Below, in pieces: positions 8,701 through 16,889 of a stretch of DNA of 64,000 bases (the stretch's first letter is position 1; every line of letters begins with the position of its first letter). Source of the DNA: JAWVFK01 sp033856175 (lineage in GTDB: Bacteria; Actinomycetota; Thermoleophilia; Solirubrobacterales; 70-9). A program made the position numbers and the translations under genes. The stretch is taken from assembly GCA_033856175.1 (NCBI GenBank), contig JAWVFK010000014.1, positions 62,001 through 126,000 of the forward strand, read 5' to 3'. The notes beneath the pieces are model-generated. The model saw only the letters and a program-made list of their open reading frames with translations. It ran no database searches and was not told the DNA's origin.

Positions 8701-9317
8701 CCTCGCATCCGCTGTCGGGCATCCGCGACGCGCTGCGACGGCGTGTCGACTGCTCGCTCGCCGAGCTCAGCGGCAAGGCGGACAAGACGACGCTGACGAT
8801 CGGCGGCCTCGTCGGCGACTGCAAGCGGCTGAAGACCCGCAGCGGCGCCGACATGATGTTCGCCACCCTCGACGACATCGAGGGGACGGTCGAGCTGCTC
8901 GTCTTCAACCAGGTTCTCGAGCGCAACGCCGACGTCATCGGGCCCGACCGACCGGTGATCGTCAGCGGCAGGCTCGACCACCGCGAGGGCGGGCGGACGA
9001 GCTTCGTCGTCCAGGAGGCGCAGCCGTTCGAGCCCAGCGTCAGCGAGATCGAGCGGGCGCGCTCGCGCAGCGCCGGCGGCGCCGGCCCGGACGCCCTGAC
9101 GCTGCGGATCCTCGCCGCCGACTTCCGGCCCGACCTCGTCGACCAGCTCAAGGATGTCTTCGAGAGCTTCCCCGGCCAGACCGAGGTGCTGCTCGAGATG
9201 GAGACCAGGGCGGGGATGCGCAAGCTGCGCTTCGGCGGCCAGTACCGCGTCGACGCGACCAACGGCCTGATGGCCGAGCTGGACTCGCTGCTGGGTCCAG
9301 GCGCCCTGGCCGCGTAG
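5748..9317 (+). CDS. dnaE: DNA polymerase III subunit alpha
   Basis: Replicative polymerase of 1189 residues, the usual length for the actinobacterial DnaE1 type. The PHP domain opens it (HLHVHSEYSLLDGACKL, GLTDHGVMNG). The palm has PGRGSAAGSIVAYSLGI and the catalytic aspartates in MPDIDIDFS near residue 410. FNKSHAACYALIAYRTAWLK lies near 775, a helix-hairpin-helix stretch follows, and an OB fold sits near 1020-1100 (LTIGGLVGDCKRL). ATG 5748 is chosen; GTG 5724 and GTG 5758 are alternatives. A GGCGCT/AGCGCC hairpin (5705-5721) lies just upstream in the gap shared with the EAL gene. No frameshift is seen. Confidence 0.97.
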   Translation: MGRVSVAPVHLHVHSEYSLLDGACKLERKGKRDGKEQLIYPMAERAAELGMSALGLTDHGVMNGAVAHYKACKAVGIKPIVGMEAYYVDDRRPTQPRYERNHLTLLARDQEGFRNLVKLSSAGFLEGFSRGRANVDMELLDRYSDGVIALTGCLQSRFCRRLVEDRPDEARAHVEDLIGVFGADNVYFEVQKNGIPEQDKANEGIVRVARELGRPVVGTADVHYLRREDYDHHAALLCVQTKSTLAAPKLRFDTNEFYLKTPDEMAASFAEWPDAIPTSAEIAERCEIEIELGNLLLPRYPTADGEEPGAMLRRIAEEGLRHRYGDPPPAEALERLAYELGVIDDMGFASYFLIVWDFVRYAKESGVAVGPGRGSAAGSIVAYSLGITDLDPLANGLLFERFLNPARKSMPDIDIDFSVKGRERVIRYVAEKYGRESVAQIITFGRMAPRAATRDAARVLGFSNSKGDELAKKIPEPIMGRNPSFDDCMKSGSELRKAYDSDPEAKQIVDVARGLEGIVRNASIHAAAVVISDRPLQEIVPVQLAEDRSLPAEANGDGGKPERSYKIVTQYSMGPIEEIGLLKMDFLGLRNLDVIEDAVAIIRRSHGIDLDIETIPVDDAKSFEMLARGDSIGVFQLESEGMREALRKVKPTQFGDIVALVALYRPGAMRYIDDYAKGKENPTTVRYPDPRLRPITEATYGCCIYQEQLMEIAKQMAGFSGAEADDLRKAVGKKRRDLMAKQESRFLEGLEGSGTDSGVAKDLWSLMTAAADYSFNKSHAACYALIAYRTAWLKANYPAEYMAALISSVMSTKDKVPFFVNRCEEMGVEVLPPDVNASDHGFVVHGKQIRFGLDAVKNVGHAAVEAILGAREAGGEFVSIWDLCERVDTRAVNKRAVECLVKCGALDSTGGTRMGMLEALPQALASGQRALQDAQLGQGSIFEIDEPGGANLALVKPQHPALSLEEYEQAELLRLEKETLGTYVSSHPLSGIRDALRRRVDCSLAELSGKADKTTLTIGGLVGDCKRLKTRSGADMMFATLDDIEGTVELLVFNQVLERNADVIGPDRPVIVSGRLDHREGGRTSFVVQEAQPFEPSVSEIERARSRSAGGAGPDALTLRILAADFRPDLVDQLKDVFESFPGQTEVLLEMETRAGMRKLRFGGQYRVDATNGLMAELDSLLGPGALAA

Positions 9318-9363
9318 AGCCTTTCTAGGCCTGCACGCCCGATTCGGGGTCTAGACTCGGGTC

Positions 9364-9768
9364 ATGCCTGCTGGGCGTACAGCGAAGGGCAAGGCGAAAG
9401 CCGGGGAGTGCCGTCGCTGTCGCACCTTCTGCGACAAGCTGATCGAGCCGCGCGGCTGTCTCGAGATGCGCTGCAGCTATCTCTACAGCTATCGCGACGA
9501 GCTCAGCGGCAACCGCTACATGGGCTGCATGCAGCGGGTCTTCAAGGCCGAGATCGACGTCGACGCCTTCGAGCTCGCGGAGCTGACGGGCAGGGGCTTC
9601 GGCGGCCTGATGATGACCGGCGAGCCGCTCTCGCACTGCCAGTTCCGCGTCGAGCCGGCCTACGAGGGCGGCGGCGAGGGGCACGAATGCGTCAACCCGA
9701 AGTTCTTCGATTGCGACGAGGGCCCCGGCGGGCTCCAGGTCTTCGACCTTCGCGACGCGCTCGCCTGA
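9364..9768 (+). CDS. Cysteine-rich hypothetical protein
   Basis: Unknown 134-residue protein. After a basic, Lys-rich start, cysteines are spaced as CRRCRTFC, then C at about 32 and 37 (GCLEMRCSY), then C near 55 (MGCMQRVF). A second group is SHCQF, HECVNPKFFDC. This many conserved-looking Cys in a cytoplasmic-type protein without signal peptide suggests a zinc or Fe-S site. The central part has FKAEIDVDAFELAEL and RGFGGLMMTGEPL. It begins at ATG 9364, 46 bp after dnaE, and converges on endonuclease IV with a 10-bp gap. I recognise no family; a metal-binding role is inference only. Confidence 0.75.
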   Translation: MPAGRTAKGKAKAGECRRCRTFCDKLIEPRGCLEMRCSYLYSYRDELSGNRYMGCMQRVFKAEIDVDAFELAELTGRGFGGLMMTGEPLSHCQFRVEPAYEGGGEGHECVNPKFFDCDEGPGGLQVFDLRDALA

Positions 9769-9778
9769 GCCGGCCGCT

Positions 9779-10639
9779 TCAGCCGGCTCTCGCCTTCAAG
9801 CCCTTCCTGCGCAGCCGCTTGGTCTTCTCGACCTCCTTGCGGTCCGGCCCCTTCTTCTCCGGCCCCGGTACCTCCAGCGTCGCCGGCAGGCCCTCGAAGC
9901 GCGGCTCGGAGAGGAAGACCTGAAGCCGCTCGCCGATCTCACCCTCGCGGACGTTGGCGTGACGGTCACGGCACGAGCCCAGCGGATCGCGCGAGTCGTT
10001 GAGATGGATGCAGCCCAGCCGGCCGAGCCCGACCTTGGCGTCGGCCGTCGCCAGCAGCTCGTCGAGCCCGGCCTCGCTGCCGATGTCGAAGCCCTGGGCG
10101 TAGAGATGGCAGGAGTCGAGGCAGAGGCCGAGCCGCTCGCCGCCTCCGGCGACCTCGATCAGCGTCGCGATCTCGTCGAAGTCACGGCCCAGCATTCCCT
10201 GCGCCCCCGCCGTCTGCTCGATCAGCAGCGGGCAGCGTTCGCTCTCGCCGAGTGCGCCGGCGATCGTCTTGCCGGCCCGGCGCAGCGCCTGGGCGGGAGT
10301 CTGCTCGCGCCGGGCGCCGGGGTGGAGGACGACGCCGGCGGCGCCGATCGCGTCGCCGACCCTGAGGGCATGGATCAGCGCCTGCAGCGACTTCGCCCGC
10401 AGCTCGGCGTCGGGCGAGGCGCAGTTGATCAGGTAGATCGCGTGGATCACGACCGCTTCGATCGGCGAGGCGTCCATCGCCTCGCGAAATGCGGCGAAGT
10501 CCTCGTCGCCGTAGCGGGTCGGCCGCCACATCCGCGGCGACTGGTTGAAGATCTGGATCGACTCGCAGCCGCGCTCGACGCCGCGCTCTATCGCGAGTGC
10601 GAGCCCACCGCCTGTGGAAACATGCGCGCCGATCAGCAT
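9779..10639 (-). CDS. nfo: Endonuclease IV (AP endonuclease)
   Basis: Base-excision repair enzyme that nicks DNA 5' to abasic sites using three zinc ions; 286 residues, family-typical. Metal ligands are visible throughout: LIGAHVSTGGG, VVIHAIYLIN, VVLHPGA, LLIEQTAG, CLDSCHLYAQG, IHLNDS, RHANVREG and TLEVPG. ATG 10639 is chosen because LIGAHVST is the canonical N-terminus and a ribosome binding site (GGGGAGCATC) lies just upstream. The C-terminus ends in a Lys/Arg-rich tail (KKGPDRKEVEKTKRLRRKG), perhaps for DNA contact. It is divergent from gltX with 29 bp between starts. Confidence 0.96.
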   Translation of the reverse strand: MLIGAHVSTGGGLALAIERGVERGCESIQIFNQSPRMWRPTRYGDEDFAAFREAMDASPIEAVVIHAIYLINCASPDAELRAKSLQALIHALRVGDAIGAAGVVLHPGARREQTPAQALRRAGKTIAGALGESERCPLLIEQTAGAQGMLGRDFDEIATLIEVAGGGERLGLCLDSCHLYAQGFDIGSEAGLDELLATADAKVGLGRLGCIHLNDSRDPLGSCRDRHANVREGEIGERLQVFLSEPRFEGLPATLEVPGPEKKGPDRKEVEKTKRLRRKGLKARAG

Positions 10640-10668
10640 CTGATGCTCCCCGCCATAAACACAGTCAC

Positions 10669-12027
10669 GTGAGCTCCGAACTCCGCCTACGCTTCGCGCC
10701 CTCGCCGACCGGTGCTCTGCACATCGGCGGCGCGCGGACGGCACTCTACAACTGGCTTCACGCACGCGGCGCGGGGGGAGCGCTCGTGCTGCGGATCGAG
10801 GACACAGACCGCGAGCGCTCGACGACCGAGAACGTCGAGCAGATCGTCGACGCCCTGCGCTGGCTCGAGCTCGACTGGGACGAGGGCCCGATCAGCCAGC
10901 ACGAGCTCGCCCACCGCCACGCCGCCCGCCTCACCGAGTTGCTCGAGTCCGGCGCCGCCTACCGCGACACGGCGACCGCCGCCGAGGTCCGCGCCTGGAA
11001 GGCCGAGCATGGCGCCGGCCGCGGCTATCGCGGCGTGCCGAGCGACGACCCGGCCGCGGCCGTCCGGCTGCGCGTGCCCGACGAGGGCGAGACCGTCGTC
11101 GACGACCTGATCCGCGGCGCCGTCAGCTTCCCCAACGCCAGCTACGACGACTTCGTCATCGCCCGCGGCGACAGCTCGGTCCTCTACAACTTCGCCGTCG
11201 CGATCGACGACCACGAGATGGGGATCAGCGAGGTCATCCGCGGCGACGACCACCTCTCCAACACGCCCAAGCAGCTGCTCGTGCTGCGGGCGCTGGGCGT
11301 CGATCCCCCTCGCTACGCCCACCTGCCGCTGCTGCACGGCCCCGACGGCCGCAAGCTCTCCAAGCGCCACGGGGCGGCGTCGGTCCAGGAGCTGCGCGAA
11401 GCGGGCTACCTGCCGGCCGCGGTTCGCAACTACCTGGCGCTGCTCGGCTGGGGCACCGACGACGACACGACCCTGATGTCGACCGAGGAGCTGGTCAAGC
11501 GCTTCGAGCTCGCCCGCGTCGGCCGCTCCTCGGCGATCTTCGACGAGCAGAAGCTGCGTTGGGTCAACGGCCGCTTCATGCGCGAGATGCCGCTCGACGA
11601 CTACGTCGCCGCGGTCGCCGCGTATCTCGATCGCCGGCCCGACGAGCGGCTGCGGATCGGCTGTGCGATCGCCCAGGAGAAGGCCCAGACGCTGGCCGAG
11701 GTCTGGCCGCTGGTGCGCTTCCTCTTCGAAGAGCCCGTCGACGACCCCAAGGCCTGGTCGAAGACGATGGGGGAGGGCGCCCTCGAGGGGCTGCGGGCGG
11801 CGCGCGAGGCGCTCGAGCAGGCGGACGGCTTCGAGCCCGATGCCATCGAGGCGGCACTGCAGCCGGTGCTGGAGCGCCTCGGCCTGAAGCCCGGGCGCCT
11901 CTACCAGCCGCTGCGCGTCGCGGTCACCGGGACGACCATCTCGCCGGGAATCTTCGAGACGCTCTCGGCGCTGGGGCGCGAGCGCACGCTGGAGCGCGTC
12001 GACCGCGCCATCGCTCGGCTCTGCTGA
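10669..12027 (+). CDS. gltX: Glutamyl-tRNA synthetase
   Basis: Class I aminoacyl-tRNA synthetase of 452 residues that charges tRNA with glutamate. The HIGH-type motif is in FAPSPTGALHIGGARTALYN near residue 18 and the KMSKS-type motif is KLSKRHG near residue 230. The C-terminal anticodon-binding helical cage is complete. GTG 10669 places RLRFAPSPTG at the normal distance from the N-terminus. Because gatCAB is also in this window and no glnS is seen here, the enzyme may be non-discriminating and also make Glu-tRNA(Gln); that is inference. Confidence 0.96.
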   Translation: MSSELRLRFAPSPTGALHIGGARTALYNWLHARGAGGALVLRIEDTDRERSTTENVEQIVDALRWLELDWDEGPISQHELAHRHAARLTELLESGAAYRDTATAAEVRAWKAEHGAGRGYRGVPSDDPAAAVRLRVPDEGETVVDDLIRGAVSFPNASYDDFVIARGDSSVLYNFAVAIDDHEMGISEVIRGDDHLSNTPKQLLVLRALGVDPPRYAHLPLLHGPDGRKLSKRHGAASVQELREAGYLPAAVRNYLALLGWGTDDDTTLMSTEELVKRFELARVGRSSAIFDEQKLRWVNGRFMREMPLDDYVAAVAAYLDRRPDERLRIGCAIAQEKAQTLAEVWPLVRFLFEEPVDDPKAWSKTMGEGALEGLRAAREALEQADGFEPDAIEAALQPVLERLGLKPGRLYQPLRVAVTGTTISPGIFETLSALGRERTLERVDRAIARLC

Positions 12028-12080
12028 GCGCCACCAGCTAAATCTTTTTCCTGCGGTTGCCGATGGGTCCGCAGAGACTT

Positions 12081-13103
12081 ATGCCGACGAAAGTTCAAAC
12101 ACGCGGCGGTCAGCGCCTGACCGCCGCATTCGAAGCGGTCGAGCGGCTGCCGGCTCTCGCCCAGGCTCGCGACCAGGTCCTCGCCGCCGGCCTCGGCAAC
12201 GGCAGCGCCCCGGAGGCGCTGGTCAGCGCCGTCGCCCACGACCCAGGCCTGGCGATCGCCGTCCTGCGCAAGGCGGGCGCCAGCTCGTCGGGCACGGCGC
12301 CGGCGAGCGTCGCCGAGGCTGTCGGGCGCATCGGAGCGGCCGCCGTCCACCGGCTCGCCACCGAGATCGACACATACGACTTCCTCGAGCGCGCCAACAG
12401 TCCCGCTGCGGCTCTCGAGCGCTTCCGCGTCCACGCTCGGGCCACTCAGGCGGCAACGGCCTCCGTCGCCGCCAGGATCGGTGCGACCGACGGCGATGAG
12501 CTCTCGCTGGCGGCTCTGCTTCACGACATCGGCAAGCTCGTGGTCGCTCGCCTGCAGCGAGGCCCGATCGACCCCTGGGCCGCCGCCAGCACGCCGGAGG
12601 ACAGGATCACGGCTGAGCGTCGGGAGCTCGGGATCGACCACGCGCTGGTCGGCGGCGTCCTCGCCCGGCGCTGGGGACTCTCGAAGACCCTCGCGGCGAC
12701 GATCGAGCGCCATCACTCCGACGAAGCGACCGGGCCGGCGGCGGTCATTCGCCTCGCCGACATGCTCGCCCACCATGCCCAGGGCGAGGCCATCGCCGCC
12801 CAGAAGCTGCGCCTGCTCGCCCGCACCTGCGGCCTCGGCCGCGACGACCTCGTCGAGATCCTCTACACGCCGAGCACAGCTGCGGCCCCGCAGGGCCGCC
12901 CGGTGGAGCCCTCGCCGCTCTCGGGCCGCGAGATGGAGGTCCTCCGCAGGCTCGCCGAAGGCAAGGTCTACAAGCAGATCGCCCAGGACCTGACCCTCTC
13001 GGTCAGCACCGTCCGAACCCACCTCCACAACGTCTACGCCAAGCTCGGCGTGATCGACAGGGCCCAAGCCGTCCTGACAGCAAACGACAAGGGCTGGCTG
13101 TAG
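12081..13103 (+). CDS. HDOD-domain protein with C-terminal LuxR-type HTH
   Basis: Predicted signalling regulator of 340 residues. Residues about 10-230 form a HDOD domain (EAVERLPALAQARDQVLAAG and VSAVAHDPGLAIAVLRKAG). It keeps an HD pair in LLHDIGKLVVARL and a later IERHH, so metal binding is possible. Residues about 270-335 are a LuxR/GerE helix-turn-helix (LSGREMEVLRRLAEGKVYKQ, then STVRTHLHNVYAKLGV). Joining a HDOD sensor to a DNA-binding domain suggests a one-component transcription factor. ATG 12081 is chosen; ATG 12063 and TTG 12057 are alternatives. The gene converges on an orphan response regulator that also has a LuxR domain. Confidence 0.87.
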   Translation: MPTKVQTRGGQRLTAAFEAVERLPALAQARDQVLAAGLGNGSAPEALVSAVAHDPGLAIAVLRKAGASSSGTAPASVAEAVGRIGAAAVHRLATEIDTYDFLERANSPAAALERFRVHARATQAATASVAARIGATDGDELSLAALLHDIGKLVVARLQRGPIDPWAAASTPEDRITAERRELGIDHALVGGVLARRWGLSKTLAATIERHHSDEATGPAAVIRLADMLAHHAQGEAIAAQKLRLLARTCGLGRDDLVEILYTPSTAAAPQGRPVEPSPLSGREMEVLRRLAEGKVYKQIAQDLTLSVSTVRTHLHNVYAKLGVIDRAQAVLTANDKGWL

Positions 13104-13225
13104 AACCAGAGCGCTGAGGGCACCGCATAGCCAACCCACGAGCTTGGCTGCAGCGGCACTACCCGATCATCGAGACGAAGCCGACCCGCACGCCCCCGGA
13201 CGCGAAGCGGAGGAGGCGTGCGGCC

Positions 13226-13285
13226 AAGAACTGTGTCCGACGCCCCCGCAGGCGCCCAGCTGAGGAGGCGGCGGACGCAGTTCTT
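13226..13285. terminator. Bidirectional terminator-like hairpin
   Basis: Arms 13226-13244 and 13267-13285 pair at 17 of 19 positions (AAGAACTGTGTCCG against CGGACGCAGTTCTT and beyond), with a 22-nt loop. It lies between the convergent HDOD-LuxR gene and the response regulator. On the + strand it is followed by a T-rich stretch (GTTGTTATT). Position and strength suggest it ends transcription for one or both genes. The rest of the 186-bp gap shows nothing else. Confidence 0.6.
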
Positions 13286-13289
13286 GTTG

Positions 13290-13913
13290 TTATTCGATTA
13301 GCGAGGCCCTGAGCGCTATCGCAACCGCGTGGGCGCGGTCGTGGGCGTCCAGGCGGGCGAGGATCTGCTTGGTGTGGGTCTTGATCGTTTCGGTGCTGAG
13401 GCCGAGGCGCTTTGCGACGACCGCCGTCGAATGGCCGTCGGCGAGCAACTGGAGGATCTGCTGCTGGCGCTTGGTGACGCGCGATCCGCGGCGCGGGCGC
13501 CCGTCGGGCACGGCGGGGTCGATGAAGGTCTGCGACTCGACCGCGGCCTCGATCGCTTCTCGCAGCCGGATGGTGGGGGAGCTCTTGGCGACGAAGGCGC
13601 GGGCGCCCGCTTCGACGGCGGCGCTGGCCGCGTGGGGCTCGCCATGGCGTGAGTGGGCGACGATGCTGATCCCGGGCTGCGCCTTCAGCAGCGCCCGGAT
13701 CGTCGCCGCCCCGCTGAGACCGCCGTCGTGGCCCGGCGGGCGCATCTCGACGACAGCCACGTCGAAGTTGCCGGTATCGCGAACGAGCTCGACTCCGGTA
13801 TCGCCGTCGTCGGCCTCCTCGATCTCGTAGCGGCCGCCGCGGAGCAGCCTGCGCATACCGAGCCGGACCAGGGGCTGGTCGTCTATCAGCAGACATCGGA
13901 GCTGGTCGCTCAT
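13290..13913 (-). CDS. Response regulator (receiver + LuxR HTH) with Glu at the phospho-acceptor site
   Basis: NarL/FixJ-type regulator of 207 residues. The receiver domain has the acidic pair D11-D12 (LLIDDQPLVRLGMRRLL) and the conserved Lys (FVAKSS, K110). The residue aligned with the phospho-acceptor Asp is Glu56 (codon GAG at 13746-13748), in VAVVEMRPPGHDG. The C-terminal LuxR helix-turn-helix is intact (VTKRQQQILQLLADGHST, then SASTETIKTHTKQI-like LGLSTETIKTHTKQILARL). No histidine kinase is adjacent. Asp-to-Glu here often mimics phosphorylation, so the protein may be constitutively on; that is inference. ATG 13913 is preferred to the GTG immediately before it. Confidence 0.88.
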   Translation of the reverse strand: MSDQLRCLLIDDQPLVRLGMRRLLRGGRYEIEEADDGDTGVELVRDTGNFDVAVVEMRPPGHDGGLSGAATIRALLKAQPGISIVAHSRHGEPHAASAAVEAGARAFVAKSSPTIRLREAIEAAVESQTFIDPAVPDGRPRRGSRVTKRQQQILQLLADGHSTAVVAKRLGLSTETIKTHTKQILARLDAHDRAHAVAIALRASLIE

Positions 13914-14065
13914 CACATCGTCTCGCCCAGGCAGCGTCGGTCGGCTCTCAGCAGAGCCAGCCTCGGCTCACCCCGGTCTGGGTCGGACGCCATCAAGCGT
14001 CGGTTGGCCGCCAGATCGTAACCGCTGAGACCAAGTGGCCCGCCCCGTCCGGTAGAAAGCAAGGC

Positions 14066-14464
14066 GTGATCTCGGTGACCTCGAAATCCCGCTATGCGGT
14101 GGTCGCGCTGGCGGAGCTCGCTCGCTCCGGCAACCGGCCCGTGCCGATCGCGACCTTGGCCCAGCGGCGGGCGATGCCCGTCCAGTTCCTCGAGCAGCTG
14201 TTCTCGACGCTGCGCCGCAACGGTTTCCTGACTTCGCACCGCGGTGTCAAGGGCGGCTACACCCTGGCCCGGCCGGCCGACGAGATCACCGTGCTCGAGG
14301 TCGTCCAGGCGCTCGACGGCGTCGTCGGCCAGGAGGCCGAGGAGGCCGGCGGCATCTGGCGCGAGGGGGTGGATGCCCTGCGCGGCGTCTTCACCGACAC
14401 GACGATCGCCGATGTCGCCAACCGCGAGACCGGCGAGTCGGGCGTCGGTCTCTACCAGATCTGA
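14066..14464 (+). CDS. Rrf2-family transcriptional regulator (CymR-like, no cysteines)
   Basis: Rrf2-type winged-helix repressor of 132 residues. The N-terminal Rrf2 signature is clear: SVTSKSRYAVVALAELARS, IATLAQRRAMPVQFLEQLF and LTSHRGVKGGYTLARP. The protein has no cysteine at all, so it cannot carry the Fe-S cluster of IscR or NsrR. It therefore resembles CymR, the cysteine-metabolism repressor that forms a complex with CysK in Gram-positive bacteria. cysK and cysE lie 0.7 kb downstream, which supports that reading. GTG 14066 is the only sensible start. It converges on a lipoprotein gene. Regulation of cysKE is inference. Confidence 0.88.
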   Translation: MISVTSKSRYAVVALAELARSGNRPVPIATLAQRRAMPVQFLEQLFSTLRRNGFLTSHRGVKGGYTLARPADEITVLEVVQALDGVVGQEAEEAGGIWREGVDALRGVFTDTTIADVANRETGESGVGLYQI

Positions 14465-14483
14465 CGCCGCCCGCCCGCTGCGC

Positions 14484-15113
14484 CTACTTCTTGCAGCCCC
14501 TGATCGCAGCGGCGAAGTCGGCCGGGTTGCGGCCGGCCTTGAGCTCGGTCAGGTCATCGGCGAGCTGGGCGTTGGAGGCAACCCGCCGCAGGTAGGCGAC
14601 GACGCAGCTCGCGCTCTTGCGGCTCAGGCCCGGCAGCCTGCTCAGCGCCTGGCGCAGCGCCCGGTCGGTGATCGCCCGGACCTCGCGGGCAGAGGGGGGA
14701 GGAGCGCTGGCATGAAGGCCGTCGAGCTTCCAGCCGTTGTCCTGGATCAGGCCGGCCGTTGCGGTTCGGCCGTCCAGCGAGCCGCCGCGGACGCGGATCT
14801 TGGCGAGCGCATGGCCGCCGTCGACGGTCACGCCGATGAAGCTGACCGACGAGGCCGTCGACGCGGCGCGCGGCTGACGCACGCGGCAGCTCTCGAGCGC
14901 CTGGGCGCCGCGCCGGCCCGAGGCGGCTTCGAGGAAGCGCAGCGTGAACATCCGGTCGCAGATCGCCGGGTCGTTGCTCGTCAGCACGGTCCTCACCGTG
15001 CTCCTGACCCTGTCGGCCTCGCTGGGGGACGAGAACGGCGCGCAGCCGGCTGCCACCACGGCAAGCACCGCGGCCGCCGTCGCCGCTCGCACCGCTTTCT
15101 TCAACCGACTCAC
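14484..15113 (-). CDS. Putative lipoprotein of unknown function
   Basis: Exported protein of 209 residues. The N-terminus is a lipoprotein signal (basic VSRLKKAVR, hydrophobic AATAAAVLAVVAA, lipobox VAAGC), predicting lipidation at Cys24. The mature part has an NTF2-like or SnoaL-like feel (VRSTVRTVLTSNDPAICDRM, later IRVRGGSLDGRTATAGLIQD) and four further cysteines, two near the C-terminus. I recognise no named family. GTG 15113 is chosen because it places the signal peptide at the start. It is divergent from cysK with only 22 bp between starts, so the two promoters must overlap. Confidence 0.8.
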   Translation of the reverse strand: MSRLKKAVRAATAAAVLAVVAAGCAPFSSPSEADRVRSTVRTVLTSNDPAICDRMFTLRFLEAASGRRGAQALESCRVRQPRAASTASSVSFIGVTVDGGHALAKIRVRGGSLDGRTATAGLIQDNGWKLDGLHASAPPPSAREVRAITDRALRQALSRLPGLSRKSASCVVAYLRRVASNAQLADDLTELKAGRNPADFAAAIRGCKK

Positions 15114-15135
15114 CTTGGTCGGGTAGTTTGACGAG

Positions 15136-16092
<957 letters not shown>

Positions 16093-16093
16093 G

Positions 16094-16837
16094 ATGCTCG
16101 GCCTCCACACCCTCGGCCGCGTCCTCAGCGAGGTTCGCCGCGACGTCGCCACGGCTCGCGACCGCGACCCTGCCGCGCGCCGGGTCGGGACCCTGGAGAT
16201 CCTCAGCAGCTGGGCCGGCGTCCAGGCGCTGCTCGCCCACCGCCTCGCCCACGTCATGCATGGCGCCAACGTGCCGCTGGCGCCGAGCGCGATCGCGACG
16301 CTCAGCCGCATCGTCACCGGGGTCGAGATCCATCCGGCAGCGAGGATCGGCGCCGACCTCTTCATCGACCACGGCACGGGCGTCGTCATCGGCGAGACGA
16401 CGGAGATCGGCGATCGCGTCACGCTCTACCAGGGGGTCACGCTGGGGGGAACCGGGCTCTTTCGCGGCAAGCGCCACCCAACGATCGAGGACAACGTCAC
16501 GATCGGCTCCGGCGCCAAGCTCCTCGGCCCGATCGTCGTCGGCCACGGCGCCAAGATCGGCGCCAACACCGTCGTCATCAAGGACGTGCCCGCCAACTCG
16601 ACCGTGGTCGGCAACCCAGGCCACCCCGTCCGAATCGAGGGCCGCCCCGTCGAGGGCCCCGACAGCGACTGGATCCACCTCCCCGACCCAGTGGCCGACG
16701 CAATCCGCGAGCTATCGGTCCGCCTAGGTGAGCTGGAGCGGCGTCTGGCGATCCTCCAGGGAGAAACGGAGCCCGAGGCCGGCTCCCGCGTGACCGAGCT
16801 ACGGCCGAAGCAGGGCCCCTCGTCAGCGGGAGGATGA
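16094..16837 (+). CDS. cysE: Serine O-acetyltransferase
   Basis: Acetylates serine with acetyl-CoA, the first step of cysteine synthesis; 247 residues. The left-handed beta-helix hexapeptide domain is plain: IHPAARIGADLFIDHGTGVV, IGETTEIGDRVTLYQGVTLG and IGANTVVIKDVPANSTVVGN, with the catalytic His in FIDHGTG. Residues after about 185 form a helical, charged tail (IRELSVRLGELERRLAILQ) that is longer than in short CysE forms. It follows cysK with a 1-bp gap. Its stop codon is built into the left arm of a perfect 12-bp terminator hairpin. Confidence 0.93.
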   Translation: MLGLHTLGRVLSEVRRDVATARDRDPAARRVGTLEILSSWAGVQALLAHRLAHVMHGANVPLAPSAIATLSRIVTGVEIHPAARIGADLFIDHGTGVVIGETTEIGDRVTLYQGVTLGGTGLFRGKRHPTIEDNVTIGSGAKLLGPIVVGHGAKIGANTVVIKDVPANSTVVGNPGHPVRIEGRPVEGPDSDWIHLPDPVADAIRELSVRLGELERRLAILQGETEPEAGSRVTELRPKQGPSSAGG

Positions 16838-16873
16838 GCCACGGAGGGGCCGGCACGGGATCCTCCGTGGCTC
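16836..16873 (+). terminator. Terminator hairpin after cysKE
   Basis: Perfect inverted repeat GAGCCACGGAGG (16836-16847) and CCTCCGTGGCTC (16862-16873) with a 14-nt loop, starting inside the cysE stop codon. No U-run follows (CAACTAACC), as is common for high-GC actinobacterial terminators. It separates cysKE from pcrA, whose ATG lies 16 bp further on. Confidence 0.65.
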
Positions 16874-16889
16874 CAACTAACCTAGAAAG

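Noticed and set aside
6560..9328. A 922-codon frame inside dnaE on the same strand
   Set aside because: Arg/Gly-rich +1 shadow of dnaE; dnaE itself has an unbroken, motif-rich frame.
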